Shown: positions 4,491 to 12,261, numbered from the stretch's first letter. The stretch is DNA of 13,880 nucleotides from Actinomycetota bacterium (GCA_003134755.1 PLCK01000127.1:1-13880); one strand, 5' to 3'. Notes: generated by a model not told the origin, from the letters alone. Numbers and translations are program-made.

Positions 4491-5309
4491 TCAGTCGTTG
4501 CCGCCGAACAGCCCGGTGATCGAACTGATGCCGGTGCGACCGTTGTCGCCGCCGCCCTTCAGCAGGTTCTTGCGCAAGGCCGTCGCGAGACCCTCGATCG
4601 TCATCGACTGCAAGATGATCTTGCCTGACCCTGACAAGGTGGCCAGCGTCAGGCCTTCATGGCCGAACGCCATGGTCATCAGGCCCTGCATGTTCAGCCC
4701 GCCGGTACGGACGATGCCGTAGTTGATGCCCTCCTGGAAGGCCACGATGCAGCCGGTGTCGATCTTGAGGATGCCGCCGAAGTCGGCGAGGTCGATATCG
4801 ATGAAGTTGCCCGCGCCGCCGATGAGCACCGTGCCCGTCCCAGAGAACCGTTCGAGGATGAAGCCCTCGCCCCCAAGCAGTCCCTGCCGCAGCCCGGAGA
4901 AGGCGATATCGAAGTTGACGGTCGATTCGGCTGCCACGAAGGCGTCCTTCTCGGCGTACCAGCCGCGCGAACCGTCGAGTTCGAGAGCACGCATCTCGCC
5001 CGGCAGCACGCCGGCGAACGCCAACACCTCGGTCTGGCTGCCTTTGTTGGTGAAGTACTGGAACGCCAGACTCTCGCCGGCAAGCTTCCGCTTGCCCGCG
5101 TCGACCGCGGTACGCATCAGCCCGGACAGCATGCCGCCCGCGCCCTCGCCCGGCGCTCCCGTGGGTGGCTTCGACAGCCTCGTCTCGGGCGTCAAACCCG
5201 ACGTGCAGAACAGGAACTTCCCCGCCTCGCAAAAGGCGGTCTGCCCAGGGGCGAGCCGGCACACGGCCATCTGCATCGCGTTGCCGACAAGGTCTAGGTC
5301 CAAGCTCAC
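4491..5309 (-). CDS. AIM24 / TIGR00266 family protein
   Basis: From the GTG at 5309 the protein has 272 residues (MSLDLDLVGNAMQMAVCRLA); GAGG lies 8 nt before this start. Another GTG at 5318 is possible with poorer spacing. The family folds as a repeated double-stranded beta helix. Visible blocks are 'L-A-P-G-Q-T-A-F-C-E-A-G-K-F-L', a Gly-rich linker (about residues 50-60), 'A-F-A-G-V-L-P-G-E-M-R-A-L-E-L', 'W-Y-A-E-K-D-A-F-V-A', 'G-E-G-F-I-L-E-R-F-S-G-T-G-T-V-L-I-G' and 'G-G-L-N-M-Q-G-L-M-T-M-A-F-G-H-E-G-L-T-L-A-T-L-S-G-S-G-K-I'. AIM24 relatives occur in mitochondria and many bacteria, often as several paralogues, sometimes near tellurium-resistance genes; the molecular role is unknown. No signal peptide is seen, so it is probably cytoplasmic. 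Confidence 0.9.
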   Translation of the reverse strand: MSLDLDLVGNAMQMAVCRLAPGQTAFCEAGKFLFCTSGLTPETRLSKPPTGAPGEGAGGMLSGLMRTAVDAGKRKLAGESLAFQYFTNKGSQTEVLAFAGVLPGEMRALELDGSRGWYAEKDAFVAAESTVNFDIAFSGLRQGLLGGEGFILERFSGTGTVLIGGAGNFIDIDLADFGGILKIDTGCIVAFQEGINYGIVRTGGLNMQGLMTMAFGHEGLTLATLSGSGKIILQSMTIEGLATALRKNLLKGGGDNGRTGISSITGLFGGND

Positions 5310-5341
5310 GGCCAGCACCTCACTCTTCGAATTGGGAACCG

Positions 5342-5347
5342 ACTATA
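5342..5347 (-). promoter_or_regulatory. Likely -10 element of the AIM24-family gene
   Basis: Read on the minus strand TATAGT (plus strand 5342-5347) matches five of six bases of the -10 consensus and lies 32 nt before the GTG at 5309. No convincing -35 is seen 16-18 nt upstream, so it is offered only on the strength of the -10. Confidence 0.45.
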
Positions 5348-5395
5348 AGTGGCCGTGCCTGAGTCTAGGGTCGGGTCATCGTCAAAAACTGTCGG

Positions 5396-6094
5396 ATGAT
5401 CGGCGTCCTCGCCGGCGTCGCCGTCTTCGGCATCGGTATCGGCACGGGGTGCCGGCCGGCGACGCACGCGCAGACGTCGACGCAAACGTCGGCCCAACAG
5501 TCGGTGCAAACGTCGGCGCCACAGTCGGCGCAAACGCCGCCGCGACAGTCAACCACCGCCGCAGCCACCACCCAGCTCGCCGCACTGGCGATCAAAGGCC
5601 GCGCGCCAATGACCGGCTACGCCCGTTCCAACTTCGGCCCGGCCTGGCCGCCGGAACACGGCTGCGATGCGCGGAACGACGTGTTGCGCCGCGACCTCGC
5701 CGCAACCACCTTCAAGGGCTCATGCACGGTCATGACGGGCACGTTGACGAGCCCGTACACCAGCGCGACCATCCACTTCGTCCGGGGTCCGCAATCAGCC
5801 GCCGTTCAGATCGACCACGTTGTTGCCCTCGGCGACGCCTGGCAGACCGGCGCGCAGTCGTGGTCGGCGTCCGAGCGAGAGACGTTCGCGAACGACCCAG
5901 CCGAACTGCTCGCCGTCGACGGACCAAGCAACGAACAGAAGGGCGACGCAGACGCCGCAAGTTGGCTACCCCCGAACAAATCGTTCAGATGCAGGTACGT
6001 GTCGATCCAGGTCGCGGTGAAGGCGAAGTACCACCTATGGGTGACGAAGGCCGAGCATGACGCAATGGCCCGCGTCCTGCAGAGCTGCGGGTAG
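5396..6094 (+). CDS. Exported HNH nuclease-like protein (DUF1524 / GmrSD C-terminal type)
   Basis: A 232-residue protein. The N-terminus MIGVLAGVAVFGIGIGTGC is hydrophobic and ends in a cysteine, so it may be a signal peptide with a poor lipobox; it has no basic residue before the hydrophobic part. Residues about 26-56 are a low-complexity Gln/Thr/Ser linker made of 8-residue repeats. The rest is a DUF1524 HNH domain: VQID140-H141-VVALGDAW, W-x-x-x-x-R-x-x-F-A-N166-D-P, then D-G-P-S-N179-E-Q-K-G-D and WLPPN. These supply the His-Asn-Asn metal site typical of such nucleases. Four cysteines in the domain (in HGCD, GSCT, FRCR and QSCG) suggest disulfides outside the cytoplasm. Extracellular DUF1524 proteins are widespread in actinomycetes and presumed DNases. 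No Shine-Dalgarno is visible. The stop lies 3 nt from the end of the convergent dehydrogenase gene. Confidence 0.9.
   Translation: MIGVLAGVAVFGIGIGTGCRPATHAQTSTQTSAQQSVQTSAPQSAQTPPRQSTTAAATTQLAALAIKGRAPMTGYARSNFGPAWPPEHGCDARNDVLRRDLAATTFKGSCTVMTGTLTSPYTSATIHFVRGPQSAAVQIDHVVALGDAWQTGAQSWSASERETFANDPAELLAVDGPSNEQKGDADAASWLPPNKSFRCRYVSIQVAVKAKYHLWVTKAEHDAMARVLQSCG
5483..5554 (+). repeat. Three tandem 24 bp repeats encoding the nuclease linker
   Basis: Units at 5483-5506, 5507-5530 and 5531-5554 each begin CAAACG and contain CAGTC near their end. They encode QTSAQQSV, QTSAPQSA and QTPPRQST. A half unit (QTST) precedes them. The repeat number may vary between strains without changing the reading frame. 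Confidence 0.8.
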
Positions 6095-6097
6095 TAG

Positions 6098-7273
6098 TCA
6101 GAACCCTCTGCGAAGTTCGCGAGCGATGACGATGCGCTGGATCTGGTTCGTGCCTTCGTAGATCTGGGTGATCTTGGCGTCGCGCATCATGCGCTCGACG
6201 GGGTAGTCCTTGACGTAGCCGTATCCCCCGAACAGTTGGACGGCGTCGGTCGTGACCTCCATCGCGACGTCGGCCGCGAAACACTTCGCTGACGCACCGA
6301 AGTAACTGAGGTCGGACGTCGACGACTGCGACTTCGCTGCTGCCGCATACGTCAGAGCACGAGCCGCCTCGGTCTTCATGGCCATGTCGGCGAGCATGAA
6401 TTGCACGCCCTGGAATTCCCCAACAGCCGAGCCGAACTGTTCGCGCTGGCCGGTGTACGCAAGTGCCGCGTCGAGCGCGCCCTGAGCGATGCCGACGGCC
6501 TGGGCCGCGATCGTCACCCGCGTGTGGTCGAGCGTGCGGAGCGCAGTCGCGAGCCCGGTCCCTTCGTCACCGATCAATCGCCATTCGGGTATGCGGCAGG
6601 AATCGAAATACATCTCGCGGGTCGGTGAACCCTTGATTCCCAGCTTGCGCTCGGCTGCGCCGAAGCTGAGACCCGGATCGTCCTTCTCGACGACGAACGC
6701 GGAGATGCCTTTAGCGCCGGCCTGCGGGTCGGTCACGGCAAAGACGGTGTAGTACAACGACTCGCCGGCCCCGGTGATCCACCGCTTCGTGCCGGTCAGC
6801 ACCCACTCGTCGCCGTCCCGCACCGCTCTTGTCGTCATCGACGCCGCGTCGCTGCCGGCGTCGGGCTCGGAGAGCGCGTACGAGAACATCGCCTCGCCGC
6901 GCGCGACCGGCGGCAGATAGCGGTCGCGCAGCTGCTGCGATCCGACGGTCAGCAACGGCAACGTTCCCAGCTTGTTGACCGCGGGAATCAGGGACGACGA
7001 CGCGCAAGCCCGCGCGACCTCCTCGATGATGATCGCGGTCGCGAGCGCGTCGGCACCGGCCCCGCCGTACTGCTCCGGGATATGGGCCGCGTTGAAGCCC
7101 GACTGCACCAGCGCGGCGTGCACCTCCCACGGGAACTCGGCGGCCTCGTCGGTATGGGCCGCCCGGGGCGCAATCTTGGCGTCGGCCAACGCACGCACGC
7201 TCGCCCGCAGTTCGTGGTACTCGGGCGGCAGTGCAAACACATCGAAGGCCGGGACGCCGCCAGCGACCGCCAT
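6098..7273 (-). CDS. fadE25: Acyl-CoA dehydrogenase, FadE25-like
   Basis: A 391-residue flavoprotein of the short/medium-chain acyl-CoA dehydrogenase type. The ATG at 7273 has GGGAGG 7 nt upstream and replaces longer starts. It would oxidise acyl-CoA to trans-2-enoyl-CoA with FAD, passing electrons to ETF. Seen: N-terminal helical domain with HIPEQYGGAGADALATAIII, the FAD-contact block YALSEPDAGSDAASM, the middle beta domain with WITGAGESLYYTVFAVTDP, and the C-terminal QLFGGYGYVKDYPVERMMRDAK followed by ITQIYEGTNQIQR, where E373 is the expected catalytic base. The run EVARACASSSLIPAVNKLGT closely recalls mycobacterial FadE25 (Rv3274c), whose gene lies by purE in M. tuberculosis; here purE is about 2.5 kb away. 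The true chain-length preference is unknown. Confidence 0.93.
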   Translation of the reverse strand: MAVAGGVPAFDVFALPPEYHELRASVRALADAKIAPRAAHTDEAAEFPWEVHAALVQSGFNAAHIPEQYGGAGADALATAIIIEEVARACASSSLIPAVNKLGTLPLLTVGSQQLRDRYLPPVARGEAMFSYALSEPDAGSDAASMTTRAVRDGDEWVLTGTKRWITGAGESLYYTVFAVTDPQAGAKGISAFVVEKDDPGLSFGAAERKLGIKGSPTREMYFDSCRIPEWRLIGDEGTGLATALRTLDHTRVTIAAQAVGIAQGALDAALAYTGQREQFGSAVGEFQGVQFMLADMAMKTEAARALTYAAAAKSQSSTSDLSYFGASAKCFAADVAMEVTTDAVQLFGGYGYVKDYPVERMMRDAKITQIYEGTNQIQRIVIARELRRGF

Positions 7274-7358
7274 TCTGCAACCTCCCGCGTTCCCGCCCGA
7301 TAACATCGTCGGACCGATCGCGCCAGCTCCGCGATCCTTGGCGCCCGAAAGGACCATT
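7274..7358. promoter_or_regulatory. Divergent control region between the FadE25-like gene and the UDP-glucose dehydrogenase gene
   Basis: These 85 bp must hold the start signals of both divergent genes: GGGAGG for the dehydrogenase on the minus strand and GAAAGGA (7347-7353) for the sugar dehydrogenase on the plus strand. No clear -35/-10 pair can be picked with confidence. Confidence 0.45.
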
Positions 7359-8678
7359 GTGGCTCGGCGACTCAGCGTCATCGGCACCGGCTACCTAGGT
7401 GCGACGCACGCCGCCTGCATGGCCGAACTCGGCTACGAAGTCATCGGCTACGACGTCGACGAAGCGAAGATCGAGATGCTTCGGGTCGGCAAGGTGCCGT
7501 TCTTCGAGCCTGGCCTTCCCGAGTTGCTGGCCAAGCAGATCGAGTCGGGCCGGCTGCGATTCACCACCGACATCACCGAGGTCGCCGAGTTCGGCGACGT
7601 CCATTTCATCTGTGTCGGAACGCCGCAGATGAAGGGCAGCTTCGCCGCCGACCTCCGTTACGTCTACGCCGCGGTCGACTCGCTCGCGCCGCTGCTGACC
7701 CGCGAGGCGCTCGTCGTAGGGAAGTCGACGGTTCCGTCGGGCACGGCGGCCATTCTCGCCGCGCGGATCGCCAAGCTCGCGCCGGGAGGCGACGCGGTCG
7801 AACTCGCGTGGAACCCCGAGTTCCTTCGGGAGGGGTTCGCGGTCAAGGACACCCTGCGCCCTGAGCGGCTCGTGATCGGCGTCGAGTCCGAGCACGCCGA
7901 GAAGGTGCTGCGCGAGGTCTGGGCTCCGCTGACCGACCTCGAGATCCCGCTGATCGTCACCGACTTCGCCACCGCCGAACTGGTCAAGGTCGCCGCGAAC
8001 TCGTTCCTGGCGACGAAGATCTCGTTCATCAACGCGATGGCCGAGATCTGCGAGACGACCGGGGCGGACGTCGTCCTGTTGGCCGACGCGCTTGCGCTCG
8101 ACTCGCGCATCGGCGGTCGTTTCCTGCACGCCGGGCTCGGGTTCGGCGGCGGCTGCCTGCCCAAGGACATCAGGGCGTTCATGGCGAGGGCCGAAGAGCT
8201 CGGAGTCGACCAAGCCGTCGCGTTCCTGCGCGAGATCGACGCCATCAACCAGCGCCGCCGCGCCCGCATGGTCGACCTGGCCCGCGAACAGGTCGGCGGC
8301 GACTTCACCGGCAAGCGCGTCGGCGTGCTCGGTGCCGCCTTCAAGCCGAACAGCGACGACATCCGCGACTCCCCCGCGCTCGAGGTGGCCGACACGATCC
8401 ATCGCGACGGCGGGCTCGTCATGCTGTTCGACCCCGAAGCGATGCCGAACGCGAAGGTGCGTTACCCGCAGCTCAACTACGCCGACTCGGTCATCGAGGC
8501 ATGCGCCGGCGCCGACGTCGTCCTGCACCTCACCGAGTGGCGGGAGTTCCGCGACCTCGACCCGGCCGTGCTGTCCGACGTGGTCGCGAGCCGCCACATC
8601 GTCGACGGTCGCAACGCCCTCGATCCGAAGCGCTGGCGCGACGCCGGGTGGACCTACCGCGCACTCGGTCGCCCGTAG
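7359..8678 (+). CDS. ugd: UDP-glucose 6-dehydrogenase (UDP-glucose/GDP-mannose dehydrogenase family)
   Basis: A 439-residue protein from a GTG start with GAAAGGA 5 nt upstream; the frame remains open far upstream but only as antisense of the neighbouring gene. The enzyme oxidises UDP-glucose to UDP-glucuronate with two NAD+ in the cytoplasm, feeding cell-wall or capsule sugars. Seen: Rossmann motif VIGTGYLG at residues 6-13, VGTPQMKGSFAADLRYV, the block KSTVPSGT, NPEFLREG, the central helix TAELVKVAANSFLATKISFINAMAEIC, and the active-site FGGGCLPKDI with catalytic C266. The C-terminal NAD-like domain contains VLGAAFKPNSDDIRDSPALEV and LTEWREF. Family identity is certain; UDP-glucose as substrate, rather than GDP-mannose or another sugar, is the default guess. 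It is followed after 16 nt by the CoA-binding protein gene. Confidence 0.94.
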   Translation: MARRLSVIGTGYLGATHAACMAELGYEVIGYDVDEAKIEMLRVGKVPFFEPGLPELLAKQIESGRLRFTTDITEVAEFGDVHFICVGTPQMKGSFAADLRYVYAAVDSLAPLLTREALVVGKSTVPSGTAAILAARIAKLAPGGDAVELAWNPEFLREGFAVKDTLRPERLVIGVESEHAEKVLREVWAPLTDLEIPLIVTDFATAELVKVAANSFLATKISFINAMAEICETTGADVVLLADALALDSRIGGRFLHAGLGFGGGCLPKDIRAFMARAEELGVDQAVAFLREIDAINQRRRARMVDLAREQVGGDFTGKRVGVLGAAFKPNSDDIRDSPALEVADTIHRDGGLVMLFDPEAMPNAKVRYPQLNYADSVIEACAGADVVLHLTEWREFRDLDPAVLSDVVASRHIVDGRNALDPKRWRDAGWTYRALGRP

Positions 8679-8694
8679 CGATACCGGAGGCAGC

Positions 8695-9123
8695 ATGGCC
8701 GACGACCGGTTCCGCGATGCGGAAGTGATTCGCCGGATCCTGGCCGACACGTCCGTGTGGGCCGTGATCGGGCTTGGCGGCGACCCCGAACGGGCGGCTT
8801 ACGACGTCGCCGCCTTCCTCCAGGCGCACGGCAAGCGCATCATTCCGATTCATCCGCGGGCGGCGGAGGTGCTCGGCGAACAGGGCTACACCAACCTCGC
8901 CGACGTCCCTGCCGAGATCGACATCGACGTGGTCGACGTCTTCCGCCGCTCGAGCGAGGCGGGCAAGTCGGTCGATGACGCGATCACCCGAGGCGCCCGG
9001 GCCGTCTGGCTCCAACTCGGCGTCGTCGACGCCGCCGCGGCCGAACGAGCCGCCGCGGCCGGGCTCGACGTCGTGATGGACACCTGCCCGAAGATCGAAT
9101 GGCCGCGTCACGGCCCGACTTAG
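8695..9123 (+). CDS. CoA-binding protein (CoA_binding_2, YccU-like)
   Basis: A 142-residue single-domain protein. The Rossmann-type start SVWAVIGLGGDPERAAYDVAAFLQAHGKRIIPIHP is diagnostic of the succinyl-CoA-synthetase-like CoA-binding domain; IDVVDVFRRSSEAGKSVDDAI, ARAVWLQLGVVD and the final DTCPKIEWPR complete it. The length is typical for the stand-alone family (about 140 residues). CCGGAGG sits 5-6 nt before the ATG, and the gene begins 16 nt after the UDP-glucose dehydrogenase stop, so they probably share a transcript. Its biological role is unknown; it may sense or carry CoA or a nucleotide. Confidence 0.92.
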   Translation: MADDRFRDAEVIRRILADTSVWAVIGLGGDPERAAYDVAAFLQAHGKRIIPIHPRAAEVLGEQGYTNLADVPAEIDIDVVDVFRRSSEAGKSVDDAITRGARAVWLQLGVVDAAAAERAAAAGLDVVMDTCPKIEWPRHGPT

Positions 9124-9162
9124 GCGGTACAGCCGTCAACCACACCTGCCGATGAGGCTGCC

Positions 9163-9795
9163 ATGGCGTGGCATCCGTGGGTCAAGAGGCCGAAGTCGGC
9201 CGCTGTAACCGCGCGGCTCGACTTGGCTCGGGCCGACCTGTCGACGTCCCATGCAGCTGCGATCACAGCCGCGCTGGCCGAGCGCGACCGGACGGTCCGG
9301 ACGCCGCTGAGCTACGAAGACGCGCTGGCGCTGGTATGTAAGGCGACCGGCTGGCCGGTCGGACACGTCTGGTTGCGCGGCGACGCCGGCTGGCGCTCGG
9401 GCGCATGGCACGATTCAGGGCCCGAATACGCCGACCTCAAAGCCGCGACCGTCGTCACCGACATGGGCGCCGGCCGAGGCATCGTCGCCGCGGTCCTCTA
9501 CCTCGAGGCCTGCCGCTTCCTACCCGGCATCGAAGGTCTTGGCTCTACCGTCCGGGAGCAGCACGCGGCCGCCCTCGGCTTGACCGCCATCGTCGGCGTC
9601 CCAGTCAAAGGCTCGGGACGTGTGCAGGCGGTGTTCGAGTTCGTCACTCAGGCAGACGTCGAACCAGGTGGCGCGCTCGCAGACGCTCTGCTCGCGATCG
9701 CCGACCGCGCCCGCCGAGGGTCTGGCCTGGTTGTCGCGCCAAATCCGCGATGGCTGCCGCCCGCTGTCGAGCCGCCGCTCGGTCTCGCCGGCTGA
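9163..9795 (+). CDS. GAF-domain protein, function unknown
   Basis: A 210-residue soluble protein. Residues about 45-185 look like one GAF domain: PLSYEDALALVCKATGWPVGHVWLR, a tryptophan-rich strand (GWRSGAWHD), LGSTVREQHAAALGLTAIVGVPVKGSGRVQAVFEFVTQ, and a final helix GGALADALLAIADRA. The pattern 'A-A-A-L-G-L-T-A-I-V-G-V-P-V' then 'V-Q-A-V-F-E-F' is a usual GAF core. No output domain (kinase, GGDEF, helix-turn-helix) is attached, so it would be a ligand sensor acting through a partner, or an orphan. GAGG lies 7 nt before the ATG. It could belong to the same transcript as the two genes before it (39 nt gap). Its 3' end converges on purE with a 16 bp gap. Confidence 0.8.
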   Translation: MAWHPWVKRPKSAAVTARLDLARADLSTSHAAAITAALAERDRTVRTPLSYEDALALVCKATGWPVGHVWLRGDAGWRSGAWHDSGPEYADLKAATVVTDMGAGRGIVAAVLYLEACRFLPGIEGLGSTVREQHAAALGLTAIVGVPVKGSGRVQAVFEFVTQADVEPGGALADALLAIADRARRGSGLVVAPNPRWLPPAVEPPLGLAG

Positions 9796-9811
9796 GCTCG
9801 CCCAAACCGGG

Positions 9812-10324
9812 TCAGCTGCCCGCGCTCAACTTCTGCTGTAGCGCGGCGTTCTTCGCCTCGACCTGTTCGGCCAGCCCGGCCTGGAACTCGACGATCTGCT
9901 TGCGCAGTGCCTCGTCGCCCGCACCGAGGATCCGTACCGCCAGCAGGCCCGCGTTTCGCGCTGCCCCGACTCCGACGGTCGCCACCGGCACGCCGGCGGG
10001 CATCTGCACGATCGATAGCAGCGAGTCGAGACCGTCGAGCTGCTTCAACGGCACGGGGACGCCGATGACGGGCAACGGTGTAACTGCGGCAAGGACGCCG
10101 GGCAGATGGGCCGCACCGCCGGCTCCGGCGATCAGGACCTGGAGCCCGCGGGCCTCGGCGGTCTGGCCGTACTCGAGAGTCGCGTGCGGCATCCGATGCG
10201 CGGAGGAGACCCTGACCTCGTAGCCGATGTCGAACTCGGCGAGCGCCTGCGCGGCGGCCTCCATGATCGGCCAGTCGGAGTCGCTGCCCATCACGATGCC
10301 GACTCTGGGAACCGTCGAGCTCAT
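9812..10324 (-). CDS. purE: 5-(carboxyamino)imidazole ribonucleotide mutase, PurE
   Basis: A 170-residue protein using the ATG at 10324, which has GAGGAG 8 nt upstream. It converts N5-CAIR to CAIR in purine synthesis. Seen: VGIVMGSDSDWPIMEAAAQ (phosphate-binding GSDSD), EVRVSSAHRMPHATLEY (the family SAHR motif), VLIAGAGGAAHLPGVLAA and PVIGVPV, and a helical C-terminus that is longer and more charged than in E. coli. The length and sequence fit bacterial class I PurE, which normally works with PurK, the ATP-dependent N5-CAIR synthetase. No purK lies next to it, although in most actinomycetes the pair is adjacent. The following gene is an acyl-CoA dehydrogenase on the same strand, 58 bp upstream of purE, so co-transcription is possible. 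Confidence 0.96.
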   Translation of the reverse strand: MSSTVPRVGIVMGSDSDWPIMEAAAQALAEFDIGYEVRVSSAHRMPHATLEYGQTAEARGLQVLIAGAGGAAHLPGVLAAVTPLPVIGVPVPLKQLDGLDSLLSIVQMPAGVPVATVGVGAARNAGLLAVRILGAGDEALRKQIVEFQAGLAEQVEAKNAALQQKLSAGS

Positions 10325-10382
10325 GGTCCGCACTCCTCAAAGACGCCCGGAAGATCGGCGCCACCCTACCGAGGCGAGGGCC

Positions 10383-11570
10383 TCAGGTTCCGGGCAGGCC
10401 CAGCTCGCGAGCGATAAGCATCCGCTGCACCTCGCTGGTGCCTTCGCCGATCTCGAGAACCTTGGAGTCGCGCCAGAAGCGGGCCACCGGCGCCTCGTTC
10501 ATGAAGCCGTAGCCGCCGTGGATCTGGGTGGCTTCGCGGGCGTTCGTGACGGCGATCTCCGACGCGTAGAGCTTGGCCATCGCCGCCTGCTTCTTGAACG
10601 GCTTCCCGGCGAGCATGCGGGCGGCGGCGTCGTGGTAGGCGAGGCGAGCCGTGTGCGCCCGAACTGCCATGTCAGCGATCTTGAACTGGATCGCCTGGTA
10701 GGTGCCGATCGCAGCGCCGAATGCCTGTCGCTGCGAGGCGTACTTCACCGACTCGTCGACGCAACCTTGGGCGAGTCCGACCGCGAGCGCGGCGATGGCG
10801 ATGCGGCCCTCGTCGAGGATCGACAGGAAGTTCGCGAATCCCCGGCCCCGCTCGCCGAGCAGGTTGGCCTCCGGGACCACGACCCCGGCGAGCGACACCT
10901 CGCGGGTGTCGGACGCGTGCCAGCCGACCTTCGAATACGGCGTTGCGACGCTCAGCCCGGGGCTCGGCACCGGCACGAGCACGGATGAGATCTCCTTGCG
11001 GCCACCTTCGCCGGCGCCGGTCACCGCGGTCACCGTGATGAGCCTCGTGAGGGTGGTGCCCGCATTGGTGATGAAGGCCTTCGTGCCGTCGATACGCCAG
11101 GTGCCGGCGTCCAGGACGGCGCGGGTGCGGGTGGCACCGGCGTCGGTGCCACCGTCGGGTTCGGTGAGGCCGAACGCGCCGATCGCCTCGCCGGTGGTCA
11201 GCTGCGGCAGCCACTCCTTGCGCTGCTCGTCGGTGCCGAACCTGAAGACCGGCATCGCACCGAGCGAGACCGCGGCCTCAAGCGTGATAGCCACCGAGGA
11301 GTCGACCCGGGCCAGCTCTTCGATCGCCAGGCAGAGCGCGAAGTAGTCGCCGCCCATGCCGCCGTACTCCTCGGGGAACGGCAGGCCGAAGAGCCCCATC
11401 TTCGACATCGACGCGACCAGGTCGTAGGGGAACTCGCCGCTCGCGTCCATCGCCGCCGCCCGCGGCGCTACGGCATCGCGCGCGAATTCCTCGACCGTGG
11501 AACGAAGCGCCTCGTGCTCGTCGTCCAAGAAATAGTCAAATTCGGAGGCACCGGTGACCCTCGCCGTCAT
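10383..11570 (-). CDS. Acyl-CoA dehydrogenase, second type
   Basis: A 395-residue acyl-CoA dehydrogenase of full length. Seen: N-terminal helices with LFGLPFPEEYGGMGGDYFAL, the FAD-contact block FGLTEPDGGTDAGATRTRAV, middle beta domain with WRIDGTKAFITNAGTTLTRL, and the C-terminal QIHGGYGFMNEAPVARFWRDSK followed by LEIGEGTSEVQRMLIAREL, with E376 as the expected catalytic base. The start at 11570 has GAGG about 6 nt upstream. It is only moderately similar to the FadE25-like enzyme in this window, so it should have a different substrate; a similar gene stands beside purE in other actinomycetes. It probably supplies enoyl-CoA to beta-oxidation or branched-chain amino-acid catabolism; the substrate cannot be told from sequence. 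Confidence 0.93.
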   Translation of the reverse strand: MTARVTGASEFDYFLDDEHEALRSTVEEFARDAVAPRAAAMDASGEFPYDLVASMSKMGLFGLPFPEEYGGMGGDYFALCLAIEELARVDSSVAITLEAAVSLGAMPVFRFGTDEQRKEWLPQLTTGEAIGAFGLTEPDGGTDAGATRTRAVLDAGTWRIDGTKAFITNAGTTLTRLITVTAVTGAGEGGRKEISSVLVPVPSPGLSVATPYSKVGWHASDTREVSLAGVVVPEANLLGERGRGFANFLSILDEGRIAIAALAVGLAQGCVDESVKYASQRQAFGAAIGTYQAIQFKIADMAVRAHTARLAYHDAAARMLAGKPFKKQAAMAKLYASEIAVTNAREATQIHGGYGFMNEAPVARFWRDSKVLEIGEGTSEVQRMLIARELGLPGT

Positions 11571-11744
11571 GGTCCACCTCTTCCTGGGAGGTCGGCACGG
11601 CCGTCGCGGGCGCCCGGTCGGGGTGCTCCGCTCAGCATCTTCTTATCAGCTGTCGATACCCTGGACTGAATCGCCGACGCACTTTCGGGGTACCGGGTCG
11701 GCTAGGTCAGGCGCCACATCGAGCGCCAGTTTCAAGGTGGTGGC

Positions 11745-12233
11745 GTGAGCGTGATGCGGTCGCTGTACGAGCGGGTCGAGCACCTCGCGCACGAGGTCGC
11801 GAAGTTCGGCACTGTCGGGGCGGCCGCCTTCGTGATCGATGTCGGGCTCTTCAACCTCTTGAACAGCGGCTCGGGCCCGCTGCACAACAAGGTGCTGACC
11901 TCGAAAGCCATCGCGACCGCGGTCGCCGCGACCTTCGCCTACTTCGCGAACCGGCACTGGACCTGGCGGCATCGCGGCCGATCGGGGCTACGCCGCGAAT
12001 ACACGCTCTTCTTCGTCTTCAACCTCATCGGACTCGGCATTGCCGAGGTCTGCCTGGCGACTGCGGTGTACGGCCTGCACCAGGACTCGCTGCTGGCCAA
12101 GAACATCTCGGGCAACCTCATCGGCACGTTCCTCGGCAGCCTCTTCAGGTTCTGGGCCTATCGGCGCTGGGTTTTCCTCGAGCCCGACGAGCAGGTGCGC
12201 TCTGAAGAAGCCGCCTCAGCGTCCATCGTCTAG
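11745..12233 (+). CDS. GtrA-family membrane protein
   Basis: A 162-residue integral membrane protein with four helices: about residues 18-36 (FGTVGAAAFVIDVGLFNLL), 52-72 (AIATAVAATFAYFANRHW), 85-108 (YTLFFVFNLIGLGIAEVCLATAVY) and 119-140 (NISGNLIGTFLGSLFRFWAYRRWVF). The pattern 'K-F-G-x-V-G-x-x-x-F-x-x-D', 'N-R-x-W-T-W' after helix 2 and 'F-R-F-W-x-Y-R-x-W-V-F' at the end is diagnostic for GtrA/DPMS-like proteins, which are thought to flip or retain polyprenyl-linked sugars. Start: GTG at 11745 with AAGGTGG a few nt upstream; GTG at 11751 or ATG at 11754 are also possible. In M. tuberculosis the equivalent gene (Rv3277) sits between purK and birA; here it faces the second acyl-CoA dehydrogenase gene across 174 bp. 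Confidence 0.93.
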   Translation: MSVMRSLYERVEHLAHEVAKFGTVGAAAFVIDVGLFNLLNSGSGPLHNKVLTSKAIATAVAATFAYFANRHWTWRHRGRSGLRREYTLFFVFNLIGLGIAEVCLATAVYGLHQDSLLAKNISGNLIGTFLGSLFRFWAYRRWVFLEPDEQVRSEEAASASIV

Positions 12234-12239
12234 CCGTTC

Positions 12240-12261
12240 CGCCGCCACTTCTGCTGCGGCG
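12240..12261. terminator. Possible bidirectional terminator between GtrA and accD
   Basis: CGCCGC (12240-12245) pairs with GCGGCG (12256-12261) across a 10 nt loop, 6 nt after the GtrA stop codon and in the gap between two convergent genes. There is no T-run, and the stem is short. Confidence 0.3.

Noticed and set aside
5461..5554. Tandem repeats as a CRISPR array
   Set aside because: The 24 bp units are adjacent without spacers and lie in frame inside a gene, encoding a linker.
4723..6060. A 445-codon open frame on the plus strand
   Set aside because: It runs antisense through the AIM24 gene and then out of frame through the nuclease gene; both of those have clear family motifs, while this translation is Ser/Pro/Arg-rich noise.
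4491..6094. AIM24 gene and HNH nuclease as a defence or toxin-immunity pair
   Set aside because: They are divergent, the nuclease appears exported, and nothing known links AIM24 proteins to immunity; adjacency alone is not enough.
6972..7358. N-terminal extension of the UDP-glucose dehydrogenase frame
   Set aside because: It overlaps the FadE25-like gene in antisense; the Rossmann motif begins right after the GTG at 7359, which has its own ribosome-binding site.
7395..8750. A 451-codon open frame on the minus strand
   Set aside because: It is the antisense of the UDP-glucose dehydrogenase gene, a usual product of high GC at third positions, and its translation resembles no protein family.
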